A DNA stretch of 14,335 nt from JAWPNA01 sp045402695 (GCA_045402695.1 JAWPNA010000008.1:1-14335); one strand, 5' to 3'; numbered from the stretch's first letter, positions 1-6,752 are shown. The notes: generated by a model from the letters alone, not told the origin. A program made the numbers and translations.

Positions 1-2
1 TG

Positions 3-68
3 CAGCCGGAGTTCAACGACAAGGCGGTGGACGAAGACCCGTGGGCCGTCTTGATCCAGGCAGTGTAG
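3..68 (+). CDS. C-terminal end of an unidentified protein (partial)
   Basis: Frame 3 is open from the window edge to a TAG at 66-68 and encodes a 21-residue tail ending DEDPWAVLIQAV. The acidic and aromatic composition looks like a genuine protein C-terminus, and the stop lies 9 bp before the start of the broken GST gene, which fits tandem genes on one transcript. Too little remains to assign a family. It could be chance, because the stretch is short. Confidence 0.45.
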   Translation, partial: QPEFNDKAVDEDPWAVLIQAV

Positions 69-77
69 ACTCAACCC

Positions 78-696
78 ATGCAGCTCTACGAGATCTTCTG
101 GTCCCACTTCTGCGAGAAGGCGCGCTGGTGCCTCGCGCACAAGGGAGTGGCTTTCACGCGCGTGCCGGTCAATCCGATCACGCGGCGCGAGGTGAAGGCT
201 CTGGGGGCTCGCGGCCGCGTGCCCGTTCTCACGGGCGCCGGGCGGGTGATCGAAGGGTCGGACGCCATCGCCCCATCGAGAAGTGGTGAGGCGAGGACCT
301 GGGTCCCGACGCGCGCCGATGCGATGGGGCAACCGGTGGCTCCTGAGAGTGATGGAGCCACGGCTGCGGAAGGTCTTCACCGTCACGGACGACGAGGTGG
401 CCCTCAGCAGCCAGCGGCTGCGATCACTGATCGAGGAGCTTCAGGCCCGACTCCACGGCAGGGATTTTCTCGCCGGCGACGAGCTGACGCTGGCCGACAT
501 CACCGGTTGTGCACTGCTTGACCCGCTCGAGCATGTGCCTGCGTTCGTGCGCGACCGGGAGTTCTCTCATTTCTTCGCATGGAAGCGCGCCCTGGCGAGA
601 CGGCACCATCGCCCGCAGCGGATCCCCTGGATGGAAGGCCCTCCTCCATCGGGCCTCCCCTTCCTCGACGGCTCGCCGCTTCCACGGTTGAAATGA
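78..696 (+). pseudogene. Glutathione S-transferase-like gene, frame-disrupted
   Basis: Two halves of a GST are readable in different frames. From ATG 78, the thioredoxin-like N-terminal half contains SHFCEKARWCLAHKG (the S-x-x-C active-site helix of omega/zeta-like GSTs), then GRVPVL with the cis-proline and EGSDAIA for the glutathione gamma-glutamyl contact. The helical C-terminal half, FTVTDDEV to FLAGDELTLADITGCALL, lies in frame 1 and ends at the TGA 694-696. Between about 272 and 315 the reading passes through frame 2, where IEKW is followed at once by TGA 287-289. An intact product would therefore need at least two single-base shifts and a changed stop. Total span (619 bp) fits a roughly 205-residue GST. 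This is either real decay or local sequence error; several lesions in 50 bp favour decay. No clear ribosome binding site precedes ATG 78. The substrate cannot be predicted. Confidence 0.75.
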
Positions 697-725
697 AACG
701 CTGCGGCCCGGCGCGCCTGTGATAT

Positions 726-730
726 GGTGA
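726..730 (+). promoter_or_regulatory. Ribosome binding site that selects the GHKL ATPase start
   Basis: GGTGA sits 5 bases before ATG 736. The earlier in-frame ATG 724 and GTG 727 have no purine-rich motif in front of them, only a GC-rich stretch. This favours initiation at 736. Confidence 0.5.
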
Positions 731-735
731 GCGTC

Positions 736-2685
736 ATGCCACCAAGCGACAGCACACCCAGTGGACCGGAGCCTCTCCGCCGTGCCCGCGGAAAGCGCAA
801 ACCCAAGGATGAGATGCGGGGCCGCCTCAAACCCCACGATCCGTTCGAGCTGATCCGATGGCTCGCACTGAGCCAACCCGACCCCAGAAAGGCGCTCTCC
901 GAGCTGGTGCAGAACAGCCTCGACGCCGGGTCGCGGCGGATCCGCGTCACGCGCGTGCGCGAGAAGGGTGCGCCGTGCCTCAGCATCTTCGACGACGGCG
1001 AGGGAGTCATCCCGGAGCTGTCGCGTACCGAGGCCCTGCGCTACATCGCCACGCACATCGGCCACAGCCGCAAGAAGGCTCTTTCCCCGCAGGAGCGACT
1101 CACGCTCATGACGCAGGGCCAGTACGGCATTGGCCTGCTCGGCTTCTGGAGCCTCGGCGAGAGACTGGAAATGCGCACCGTCCTGCCGGGCCAGGCCCCC
1201 TATCGCCTGATTCTGCACCGTGACAGCTCGAAATTCCTCATCGAGCCACTCCGGGGGCGCCTGCCCCTCGAGGAGCGATGGACCGAGGTGGTCGTCATCG
1301 GCCTGCATCCGGAGGCAATGGGCGTGCTGGTGGGACGGCGCGCTGCGGACTACCTCGCCCTCGAGCTGCGCGGCCAGCTCCTGGCACGCGAGGTGGACCT
1401 GGTGGTGGAGGACCGGATGAGCCGAGGCCGATCGCAGAAGATCCTCCCGGTGCGTCCGCCGCGATTCCTCGGCGAGCGGCTCGAGGGATTCGGCCCTCTC
1501 GATGTGCACGGCTACCCGCCGATCCGGATGGAGATCTACCTGTCGGGCGAGCCGGATGATGACGACGCACCGCGCGGTCTCGCGGTCTACTGCTCGGGCA
1601 CGCTGGTCGCGGAGGGGTTCCACGAGCTCGCGGCCCTGGAGATGGATCACGCCCCGTGGACCGACCCCCGACTGACGGGACTCGTGGATTTCCCCGGCTT
1701 CCAGGTGGCGCCCGGCAGCCGCAGAGGGCTCGTGCCCGACGACGCCGCGGGCGCCTTCGCGCGCGCCCTATTGGGCGTGGAGCCGGTCCTCTCCGGCGTC
1801 CTGGAGAGCCTCGATCGCCGCCGCGCCGAGGAGCTGGATCGAACATTGATCCGCGATCTGCAGCGCGCCTTCCGGGACTTCTACAGGCAGAGGCCCCGTT
1901 ACCAGATGCTGCCGGTCCAGAGCAAGAAAGATGAAGGGGCGGGACCGGGCACGTCGGCGGCCCCCGGCGGTGAGGCGGACGGCACGGCGCCGGCCCAAGC
2001 GCCTCCCGGCAGGGCTGCCGATCTCGAGGGGCCCGATGCCGGCGCCCCGCGCACGCCGCCTCTGGACCTGCTGCCGCCCGGGCCTCTGGCGAGCGTGGGC
2101 GTGACCCCATCCTCGCTGCGTGTCGAGTGCCTCGCGTCGCGCGGCGTCCTGGCCACGGGCCTGGATGCCGTGGGGCGCCCCGTGGAAGGAGAGGTCTCCT
2201 ACTCCTGGCGCGTCATCGGATCCGTGGGATCGATCGCCGAGATCCCCGAGGGGCAGGGCCGCGCCCTCTTCACTGCCACCGCCCAACCCTCGGAAGGCTC
2301 TCTCGCCGTCACCGCGCGCCAAGGGCAGCGCGAGGCCCACACCGAGATCCCCGTCGAAGTCCTGGAGGAGATCCCCTCCCGCAGACCTGATGAAGGGATC
2401 CCGGAGCCGGAGCTGGTGGATGGGCCATCCGCCGGGTGGCGATCGCGCATGATGGATGGCCGATGGCAGGTCAACATCGGCCACCGCGAGTACCGATCCA
2501 TCGCCGAGCGTCCGGCTGTCAAGCTTCGCTATCTCGCGATCCTGTTCGCCAAGGAAATCGTGCTTCGCAGCAGCCAGGACCCGCGCCTCGAGAAGCCTCT
2601 CGAGCAGCTCGTCGAGGTGGCGGCCTACGCCGACCGGAATCTCTCGGGCCGGCGAGGGCGCAAGGGCGGCACCGGGAGCGCCTGA
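736..2685 (+). CDS. GHKL ATPase with S5-like, Ig-like and C-terminal modules
   Basis: This 649-residue protein begins with a Bergerat-fold ATPase of the GHKL (gyrase, Hsp90, histidine kinase, MutL) superfamily. The N box is ELVQNSLDA (residues 56-64; E56 would be the catalytic base and N60 the magnesium ligand), the G1 box is DDGEGV (86-91), and the G2 box in the ATP lid is GQYGIG (128-133). Residues about 180-350 resemble the S5-fold transducer of MutL/MORC/Hsp90 proteins, including GLAVYCSGTLV (281-291) and the loop at 313-336. Residues 351-390 are helical and charged. A Pro/Ala/Gly-rich linker (400-450) leads to an Ig-like beta domain (452-544). A helical C-terminal module (575-635) contains WQVNIGHREY and KLRYLAILFAKEI. 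There is no histidine-kinase H box, signal peptide or membrane segment, so it is probably cytoplasmic. The best-supported role is an ATP-driven clamp or chaperone; the client is unknown. No obvious partner gene lies next to it. Confidence 0.85.
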   Translation: MPPSDSTPSGPEPLRRARGKRKPKDEMRGRLKPHDPFELIRWLALSQPDPRKALSELVQNSLDAGSRRIRVTRVREKGAPCLSIFDDGEGVIPELSRTEALRYIATHIGHSRKKALSPQERLTLMTQGQYGIGLLGFWSLGERLEMRTVLPGQAPYRLILHRDSSKFLIEPLRGRLPLEERWTEVVVIGLHPEAMGVLVGRRAADYLALELRGQLLAREVDLVVEDRMSRGRSQKILPVRPPRFLGERLEGFGPLDVHGYPPIRMEIYLSGEPDDDDAPRGLAVYCSGTLVAEGFHELAALEMDHAPWTDPRLTGLVDFPGFQVAPGSRRGLVPDDAAGAFARALLGVEPVLSGVLESLDRRRAEELDRTLIRDLQRAFRDFYRQRPRYQMLPVQSKKDEGAGPGTSAAPGGEADGTAPAQAPPGRAADLEGPDAGAPRTPPLDLLPPGPLASVGVTPSSLRVECLASRGVLATGLDAVGRPVEGEVSYSWRVIGSVGSIAEIPEGQGRALFTATAQPSEGSLAVTARQGQREAHTEIPVEVLEEIPSRRPDEGIPEPELVDGPSAGWRSRMMDGRWQVNIGHREYRSIAERPAVKLRYLAILFAKEIVLRSSQDPRLEKPLEQLVEVAAYADRNLSGRRGRKGGTGSA

Positions 2686-2909
2686 ACGCCCCCGGCCGCA
2701 TGTCCGTCCGGTCCGCCCGCATCCGCACGCGCGAAGCGCGGCGTCCTTTCCCAATGCGCCGCCATCAGAGATTCCAATCGTCACGCATGTCGTTCAGGTA
2801 GGGACCTTCCTGCTCTTCGCCCCTCCACGCCCCGTCACGCCACGGGCCTGGCACCCGCCTTGCTCTGCACGATGGCGCAGCCGCGCAACGCACCAGTGGA
2901 GACGATCCG
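2686..2909. other. Noncoding gap after the GHKL gene
   Basis: I find no convincing gene in these 224 bases. The only structure seen is a short hairpin at 2728-2740 (CGCGC-GAA-GCGCG) followed by a weak pyrimidine run TCCTTTCCC. It could be a poor terminator for the GHKL gene, but the stem is only 5 bp. Confidence 0.3.
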
Positions 2910-3143
2910 GTGATTGCAGGAGAAGGACATGTGGACCCCGCCTCGCTTCTGATTTTGAGGGCTCTGGCAGGGGAGACCGGGAAGGTCGAGATCGGAGGGA
3001 GGCGCTACACCTTCTCCTGCATACCCTCCTTCAGGCTGAAGGACGACGAGACGGGCGTCGCGCACGACTGCCGCGACAGCGCAAGCCTCTTGAAGATAAT
3101 CCTCTCCTTGCTGCGGGAGGCGCGCGGTGTCGGGATGTCTTGA
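2910..3143 (+). CDS. Small hypothetical protein (77 aa)
   Basis: I do not recognise a family. The case for a real gene rests on three things. GGAG at 2898-2901 stands 8 bases before the GTG start. G or C strongly predominates at third codon positions in the second half. The predicted protein is well behaved, with a polar N-terminus, a beta-like stretch VEIGGRRYTFSCIPSF around residues 27-42, and a C-terminal amphipathic helix SLLKIILSLLREA. Two cysteines (about residues 37 and 54) are present but form no recognisable metal motif. There is no signal peptide or membrane segment. It stands alone between the GHKL gene and the structured comEA leader. It could be a chance ORF in GC-rich DNA. Confidence 0.45.
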   Translation: MIAGEGHVDPASLLILRALAGETGKVEIGGRRYTFSCIPSFRLKDDETGVAHDCRDSASLLKIILSLLREARGVGMS

Positions 3144-3236
3144 TCCGGGAAGAGAATCTTGATGTCGGGGTGCGTCGGAGGAAGCCCTCCTCAATAAACC
3201 AGCTCTCCTCATGGTCCTCCCCCGAAGCACCCCCCC

Positions 3237-3258
3237 TGGGGGGCCGCAAGGCCCCCCA
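3237..3258 (+). repeat. Perfect hairpin with GNRA tetraloop upstream of comEA
   Basis: TGGGGGGCC (3237-3245) and GGCCCCCCA (3250-3258) form a perfect 9-bp stem closed by GCAA, a classic stable GNRA loop. A run of six C at 3231-3236 immediately before can compete for the same G run. No T-run follows on the plus strand, so it is not a textbook intrinsic terminator. It may end transcription of the small ORF, or it may be part of the comEA leader. Confidence 0.6.
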
Positions 3259-3268
3259 CCACCTCTCC

Positions 3269-3300
3269 CCGCCGGGCCTCTTGATTGGGGTACCCGGCGG
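3269..3300 (+). repeat. Second hairpin, just before the comEA ribosome binding site
   Basis: CCGCCGGG (3269-3276) pairs perfectly with CCCGGCGG (3293-3300). An inner stem CCTC/GGGG (3277-3280 with 3287-3290, one G-U pair) extends it to 12 bp with a 2-base bulge and a TTGATT loop. Its 3' arm ends 7 bases before the GGAGGAG of comEA, so folding could influence initiation. It lies 10 bp downstream of the GNRA hairpin. Confidence 0.55.
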
Positions 3301-3307
3301 ATTCGAT

Positions 3308-3314
3308 GGAGGAG
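3308..3314 (+). promoter_or_regulatory. Ribosome binding site that selects the comEA start
   Basis: GGAGGAG is separated from ATG 3318 by TCT. The in-frame TTG 3285 lies inside the second hairpin and ATG 3306 overlaps this motif, so 3318 is the credible start. It also begins the protein directly with a basic, signal-peptide-like segment. Confidence 0.75.
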
Positions 3315-3317
3315 TCT

Positions 3318-3677
3318 ATGCACCACACGCGACGCATTCACACCGCAGGGGCCGTCCTCGTGGCACTGGTGTTGGCCGCGATGGCCATACCCGGATCGGC
3401 CATGGCCCCGTCCTCGCTGCTGGCCGCCTCGCCCGCGAACGCGGCCTCCGAGGCGAGGCCCGAGGCCGCAGGCGCGCTGGACATCAACAGCGCCTCGGTC
3501 GAGGACCTGATGACGGTGCAGGGGATCGGCCAGGTGATCGCGCAGAGAATCGTGGAGTTCCGCGAGAAGAACGGGCCGTACAAGAGCGTGGACGATCTTC
3601 TGAAGGTCCAAGGGATCGGCGAGAAATCGCTTGCGAAGATCCGCGACCGGCTGTCGGCCGGAAGGTCAAGGAAGTAA
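3318..3677 (+). CDS. Secreted ComEA-like helix-hairpin-helix protein
   Basis: The 119-residue product has a signal peptide (basic MHHTRRIH, hydrophobic core about 10-27, possible cleavage after SAMA, residue 30). A short Ala-rich spacer follows, then a ComEA-type domain (55-112). It begins LDINSASVEDL and carries two helix-hairpin-helix motifs, with VQGIGQVIAQRI (67-78) and VQGIGEKSLAKI (97-108) as the Gly-containing hairpins. ComEA-family domains bind double-stranded DNA without sequence specificity; exported forms act in the periplasm during DNA uptake with type IV pili. It lacks the SLBB domain of Firmicute ComEA, as is usual for short Gram-negative homologues. It stands before pilin-like genes, which fits competence, but no ComEC channel or pilus motor is visible, so a general periplasmic DNA-binding role remains possible. 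Two upstream hairpins suggest control at the RNA level. Confidence 0.9.
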   Translation: MHHTRRIHTAGAVLVALVLAAMAIPGSAMAPSSLLAASPANAASEARPEAAGALDINSASVEDLMTVQGIGQVIAQRIVEFREKNGPYKSVDDLLKVQGIGEKSLAKIRDRLSAGRSRK

Positions 3678-3728
3678 GCGGTGGCGGGGCGCGGTGACAA
3701 CCGAGCGACCGTCGCGCCCCGCCATTGC
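3678..3728 (+). terminator. Strong hairpin directly after the comEA stop
   Basis: TGGCGGGGCGC (3682-3692) pairs perfectly with GCGCCCCGCCA (3714-3724). Four more pairs, including two G-U, extend the stem to 15 bp starting right after the TAA. The loop is 21 bases. No T-run follows, so termination may be U-independent, or the element may protect the 3' end of the mRNA. Its position between comEA and the pseudopilin suggests separate expression of the two. Confidence 0.5.
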
Positions 3729-3769
3729 CGCGCCTCGCGCGTCATTGAGCCGCACGATCCGGCGGTCGT

Positions 3770-3777
3770 GGGGAGGA
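3770..3777 (+). promoter_or_regulatory. Ribosome binding site that selects the pseudopilin start
   Basis: GGGGAGGA sits 4 bases before ATG 3782 and is the only good site nearby. No ATG, GTG or TTG occurs in this frame between the upstream stop (TGA 3746-3748) and 3782, so the start is essentially forced. Confidence 0.7.
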
Positions 3778-3781
3778 TCCG

Positions 3782-4354
3782 ATGACGCTGCCCGAGCTGA
3801 CCGCCGCGATCACGATCGCGGCGCTGGGCCTGGGGGTGAGCGTCCCGGCCCTCGGCACGGCGCTCAGATCCTGGAAGCTCGACGGGGCCGCGCGCAGCCT
3901 GGCGCTGGAGATGCAGCGAACGCGGATGGAGGCGGTGGCCCGTGGCGTCTATGCCGGCATCTTGTTCCAGCGCGATGCTTCGGGCGGTCGGTGGCGCCTG
4001 TATCAGGACGGCGGCGGACGCGGCATCCGCTCCGCCGAGATCGCGTCGGGGACCGACTCTCCGCTGAGCCCGACGGCCGAGCTGGCCGCGAGCTATCCAG
4101 GAATTCGGCTCGGGATCGACGCGCCGCCGCCCATACCCAGGATCCCTCCCTCCACGGGGACGCTCATGCCGGGCGACGATCCGATCGCCTTCTCGGGATC
4201 CGACATCTTCTCCGCTTCTCCGACCGGAGAGACCAGCGGAGGAACGCTCTACCTGACGGACGGACGGGACATGCGCGCCGTGGTCGCGTTCGGTCCCACG
4301 GGCCGCATCCGCATCTGGAGGTACGACGGCGAGGCGAGGCGATGGGCGCAGTGA
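3782..4354 (+). CDS. GspH/FimT-like minor pseudopilin, apparently leaderless
   Basis: The 190-residue protein begins MTLPELTAAITIAALGLGV, the hydrophobic N-terminal helix of type IV pilins and type II secretion pseudopilins, with the conserved Glu at position 5. The C-terminal region fits a GspH/FimT domain, ending GTLYLTDGRDMRAVVAFGPTGR and a final strand WRYDGEARRW. FimT/GspH proteins are low-abundance subunits at the fibre tip; some FimT proteins bind DNA during uptake. Oddly, the start codon sits exactly at mature position +1. The basic leader and Gly(-1) needed by prepilin peptidase are missing and cannot be supplied by any in-frame upstream start. Either a frame error hides the leader, or the protein is not processed normally. 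The S23-PilX gene begins 67 bp downstream, probably in the same operon. Confidence 0.8.
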   Translation: MTLPELTAAITIAALGLGVSVPALGTALRSWKLDGAARSLALEMQRTRMEAVARGVYAGILFQRDASGGRWRLYQDGGGRGIRSAEIASGTDSPLSPTAELAASYPGIRLGIDAPPPIPRIPPSTGTLMPGDDPIAFSGSDIFSASPTGETSGGTLYLTDGRDMRAVVAFGPTGRIRIWRYDGEARRWAQ

Positions 4355-4421
4355 AGGCCCGGCGCGGCGCGCGGATCATCCGCCACCGAGGCCGGCCGAA
4401 ATCCACGCAGGAGTCCAGAGC

Positions 4422-6752
4422 ATGCCGGAACAAGGCGCGCCCGAACAAGCGCGGGCGCCGCAGCCACCCTACCGGAACCTGAGGGTCTGGGCGGAGAGCT
4501 TCGATCTCGCGCTCGACATCTTCCAGGTGACCCGCACGCTCACCGGCCTGGAGGCGCGCACGATGACGAAGCGCCTCATCGACTCATCGTCGCGCATGCC
4601 GGTGGCGGTGGCGCGCGGGCAGGCCTCCGGATCGGCCACTGAGTTCATTCGCTGTCTGCACGAGGGCCTGTCGGAGATGTCGGAGCTGGAGACGCACCTG
4701 CTCATGTGCGGACAGCTCGGTTACCTCAGCGTTGATCAGGTCAGGTCGTTCGAAACCCGTCTCATGGAGATCCGACGGATGACCCGCGGGCTGATCCGGA
4801 GATTGAGGCTCCCGGGACAGGGCGCCCGGCCGCCGGCTAAGCAGGTAGCCGAGACCGGTTCGGCGCTCCTGCTCGCGATCCTCGTGTCGGCGATCTTAGG
4901 AACGATCGGCGTGATCTATCTCCAGATCGCGACCACCGAGATGCGGATCGCGGGCCGCGCGCGGGACCGAGACCAGCTTCTGGCTGTCGCCGAGTCGGGC
5001 ACGCTCGCCGTCAAGGCATGGTTCGACACGCCCGTCTCTGGCGATCCTTCGGACCCAGCCGCGGTGAGACACCTGTTTCTCGGCCGGTTCGACTTGAGGG
5101 ATCCTGCCGCGTTCGATCGCACGAGGCGGCTGCTCGACACGGACGGCGATCCTTCGACGAGCCCCGTGGCCGCCGACGGCTCCCCCGGGCGGGAATTCTA
5201 CCGCCAAGGCCGCGAAATACTGGCAGGCTTCCCTCATCTTGATCTGTTCGGCAAGCCGTACCGAGGCTCCGTGGCCACCGCGCTGATGGGGCCGCCCGAA
5301 GGCCCCGACATCGTACTCCAGGATCGGGCCGGTGTTATCGATCTTCTCGACGAGATCAACGCGGTCCTCTTCCCGAGACAGGAGGAGACCGGGAGGATCG
5401 AGCGGATCGAGATCTCCGGTCCCCAGATGGAGATCGCCGGCCCGCCGGCGGCGCGGCTCGGCGTGGCGACCGTGCAGGTGACCGCCGCGAAGTGTCGCCC
5501 CATGACGATCGAGGCGGGCGTGCCGGTCTTGGCCCCTTCAGCGCGGTGCGAGGGACGCGCGATCGTGCGCATGGGCCTGGCCGAAATCCCCGCGGGCGCT
5601 CCTGAGGGTCCACTCGAATCGTGCGGAGACATCACGGCGACGGGAAGCCTGCGCGCCCGGTGGGGACGCGTGACCGCGGAGGGTGACCTGAGGCTCTCCG
5701 CGCCGGCGGACGAGCTGGACTCATCCGTGGCGAGCGGCTTTCCGTACGCATCGCTGTCGAGACACATCCAGGGAATGACGTCGGGCGACGCCCTGGCCGA
5801 CTGGCTGGGAGACGCCGACCCCTCTGTTGAGGATCCTTGGCTGAATGTGGTCGCGGGCGGCCGACTGATCGGATACGAGGGGCTGCCGGACCAGCCGTTC
5901 CCTTACGATCTGTCTCGCGCCATCGATCGCGATCACAGCAACCTGTTTCAGCGCGTCGCTGGTGTGACGTGCGCGGCCTTCGATTACGACGTCTGGAAGC
6001 GAATCGCGCTGTCGGGCGGGCCCGGGGGGCGCGGCGCGCATTACCTCTCGTTCGACTCGGCCACGGGCCTGTTCCGCGAGAATGGATCCGGGCCGGCACG
6101 CTCGGTGCGCGACTGGACCGACCGGCAGATGGGAATTTTCTTCTTCGACACCACCGACGGGGAGCGACCGAATCCAGGCAATCTCACGCCGCCCATCGTG
6201 ATCTCGGGAGGCACCTGGGGCACGGCTGGGGTGATCTATCTCAACGCGGCATCTTTCCGGGCGGACGGTGCGGCGGGATCCCCCCGCGTGGTCCTCCCGC
6301 CGGGAGAGCCCTTCGACGACGGCAACCACGATGGCCTTCGAGATTCGGCGGAGCCCTTCGTGAACCTGAGGTACGCCACGGAGATCGGTTCGGGCACGTC
6401 CGCCGGCGAGTTTTTCAAGGAGATCGCCGCGGGATCTTCGGTCGTGGCGGCCTCACCCGATGGAGAATCGTATGCCGTGACCACCACCCTGGATCGCGAC
6501 GGACGTGGCTTGCCGATCCTGGCGCCCGTCAATCTCATGGGGGTCCTGTACACGTCGGGGGCGTTCATCGCCGAGGGGGACGCCGTTTACTACGGAAGCG
6601 TGTTAGCGGGAGGAAATGTGACGCAGCCATCGGCTCCGTCCGACACGCCGATCATCCTCTTCGACGAGAGACTGAACACCGGCCTCTGGCCTCCCCCCGA
6701 AATCGCCGTGCCGCGGACCTTCCTCACCTTCTGGCAGACTTCGAGGCCCTGA
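4422..6752 (+). CDS. Fusion of S23 four-helix bundle and PilX-like pilin
   Basis: This 776-residue ORF starts at ATG 4422 with AGGAG 8 bases upstream. Residues 17-130 match the S23/four-helix-bundle family (proteins first found in 23S rRNA intervening sequences, structurally related to the Avd subunit of diversity-generating retroelements): YRNLRVWAESFDLALDIF, then EFIRCLHEGLSEMSELETHL and LGYLSVDQV. The usual SIPSNIAEG motif is degraded to MPVAVARG (59-66). After a Pro/Arg-rich linker (131-145), Gly146 is followed by a hydrophobic helix SALLLAILVSAILG (147-160) and TEMRIAGRARDRDQLLAVAESG, the PilX-type N-terminus of minor pilins, with the usual Glu5 absent. Residues 200-776 form a large beta-rich passenger. 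A pilin leader of 146 residues would be extraordinary. An internal start at ATG 4779 (Met120; GGAG at 4766-4769) would give an ordinary 27-residue leader. Both halves are recognisable; whether one polypeptide is made is uncertain. Confidence 0.8.
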   Translation: MPEQGAPEQARAPQPPYRNLRVWAESFDLALDIFQVTRTLTGLEARTMTKRLIDSSSRMPVAVARGQASGSATEFIRCLHEGLSEMSELETHLLMCGQLGYLSVDQVRSFETRLMEIRRMTRGLIRRLRLPGQGARPPAKQVAETGSALLLAILVSAILGTIGVIYLQIATTEMRIAGRARDRDQLLAVAESGTLAVKAWFDTPVSGDPSDPAAVRHLFLGRFDLRDPAAFDRTRRLLDTDGDPSTSPVAADGSPGREFYRQGREILAGFPHLDLFGKPYRGSVATALMGPPEGPDIVLQDRAGVIDLLDEINAVLFPRQEETGRIERIEISGPQMEIAGPPAARLGVATVQVTAAKCRPMTIEAGVPVLAPSARCEGRAIVRMGLAEIPAGAPEGPLESCGDITATGSLRARWGRVTAEGDLRLSAPADELDSSVASGFPYASLSRHIQGMTSGDALADWLGDADPSVEDPWLNVVAGGRLIGYEGLPDQPFPYDLSRAIDRDHSNLFQRVAGVTCAAFDYDVWKRIALSGGPGGRGAHYLSFDSATGLFRENGSGPARSVRDWTDRQMGIFFFDTTDGERPNPGNLTPPIVISGGTWGTAGVIYLNAASFRADGAAGSPRVVLPPGEPFDDGNHDGLRDSAEPFVNLRYATEIGSGTSAGEFFKEIAAGSSVVAASPDGESYAVTTTLDRDGRGLPILAPVNLMGVLYTSGAFIAEGDAVYYGSVLAGGNVTQPSAPSDTPIILFDERLNTGLWPPPEIAVPRTFLTFWQTSRP

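Noticed and set aside
724..735. Upstream ATG 724 and GTG 727 for the GHKL ATPase
   Set aside because: No ribosome binding site precedes them, whereas GGTGA lies 5 bases before ATG 736.
424..1650. Long minus-strand open frame opposite the GST remnant and GHKL gene
   Set aside because: It is antisense to intact GHKL motifs, spans two unrelated plus-strand genes and has no coherent domain. Such shadows are common in GC-rich DNA.
3231..3300. Classical intrinsic terminator for the small ORF
   Set aside because: Neither hairpin is followed by a T-run, and the second abuts the comEA ribosome binding site, so a leader structure is at least as likely.
2456..3697. Plus-strand open frame of about 413 codons running through the GHKL end, the small ORF and comEA
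   Set aside because: It crosses three better-supported genes in another frame, and its Arg/Ser/Pro-rich translation has no family features.
4422..4815. A diversity-generating retroelement, suggested by the Avd-like fold of the S23 domain
   Set aside because: No reverse transcriptase, template repeat or variable C-type lectin target is present in the window.
4779..4840. Splitting the S23-PilX ORF into two annotated genes
   Set aside because: The frame is continuous and carries one good start at 4422. The internal start and the out-of-frame TAA are kept as an alternative rather than asserted.
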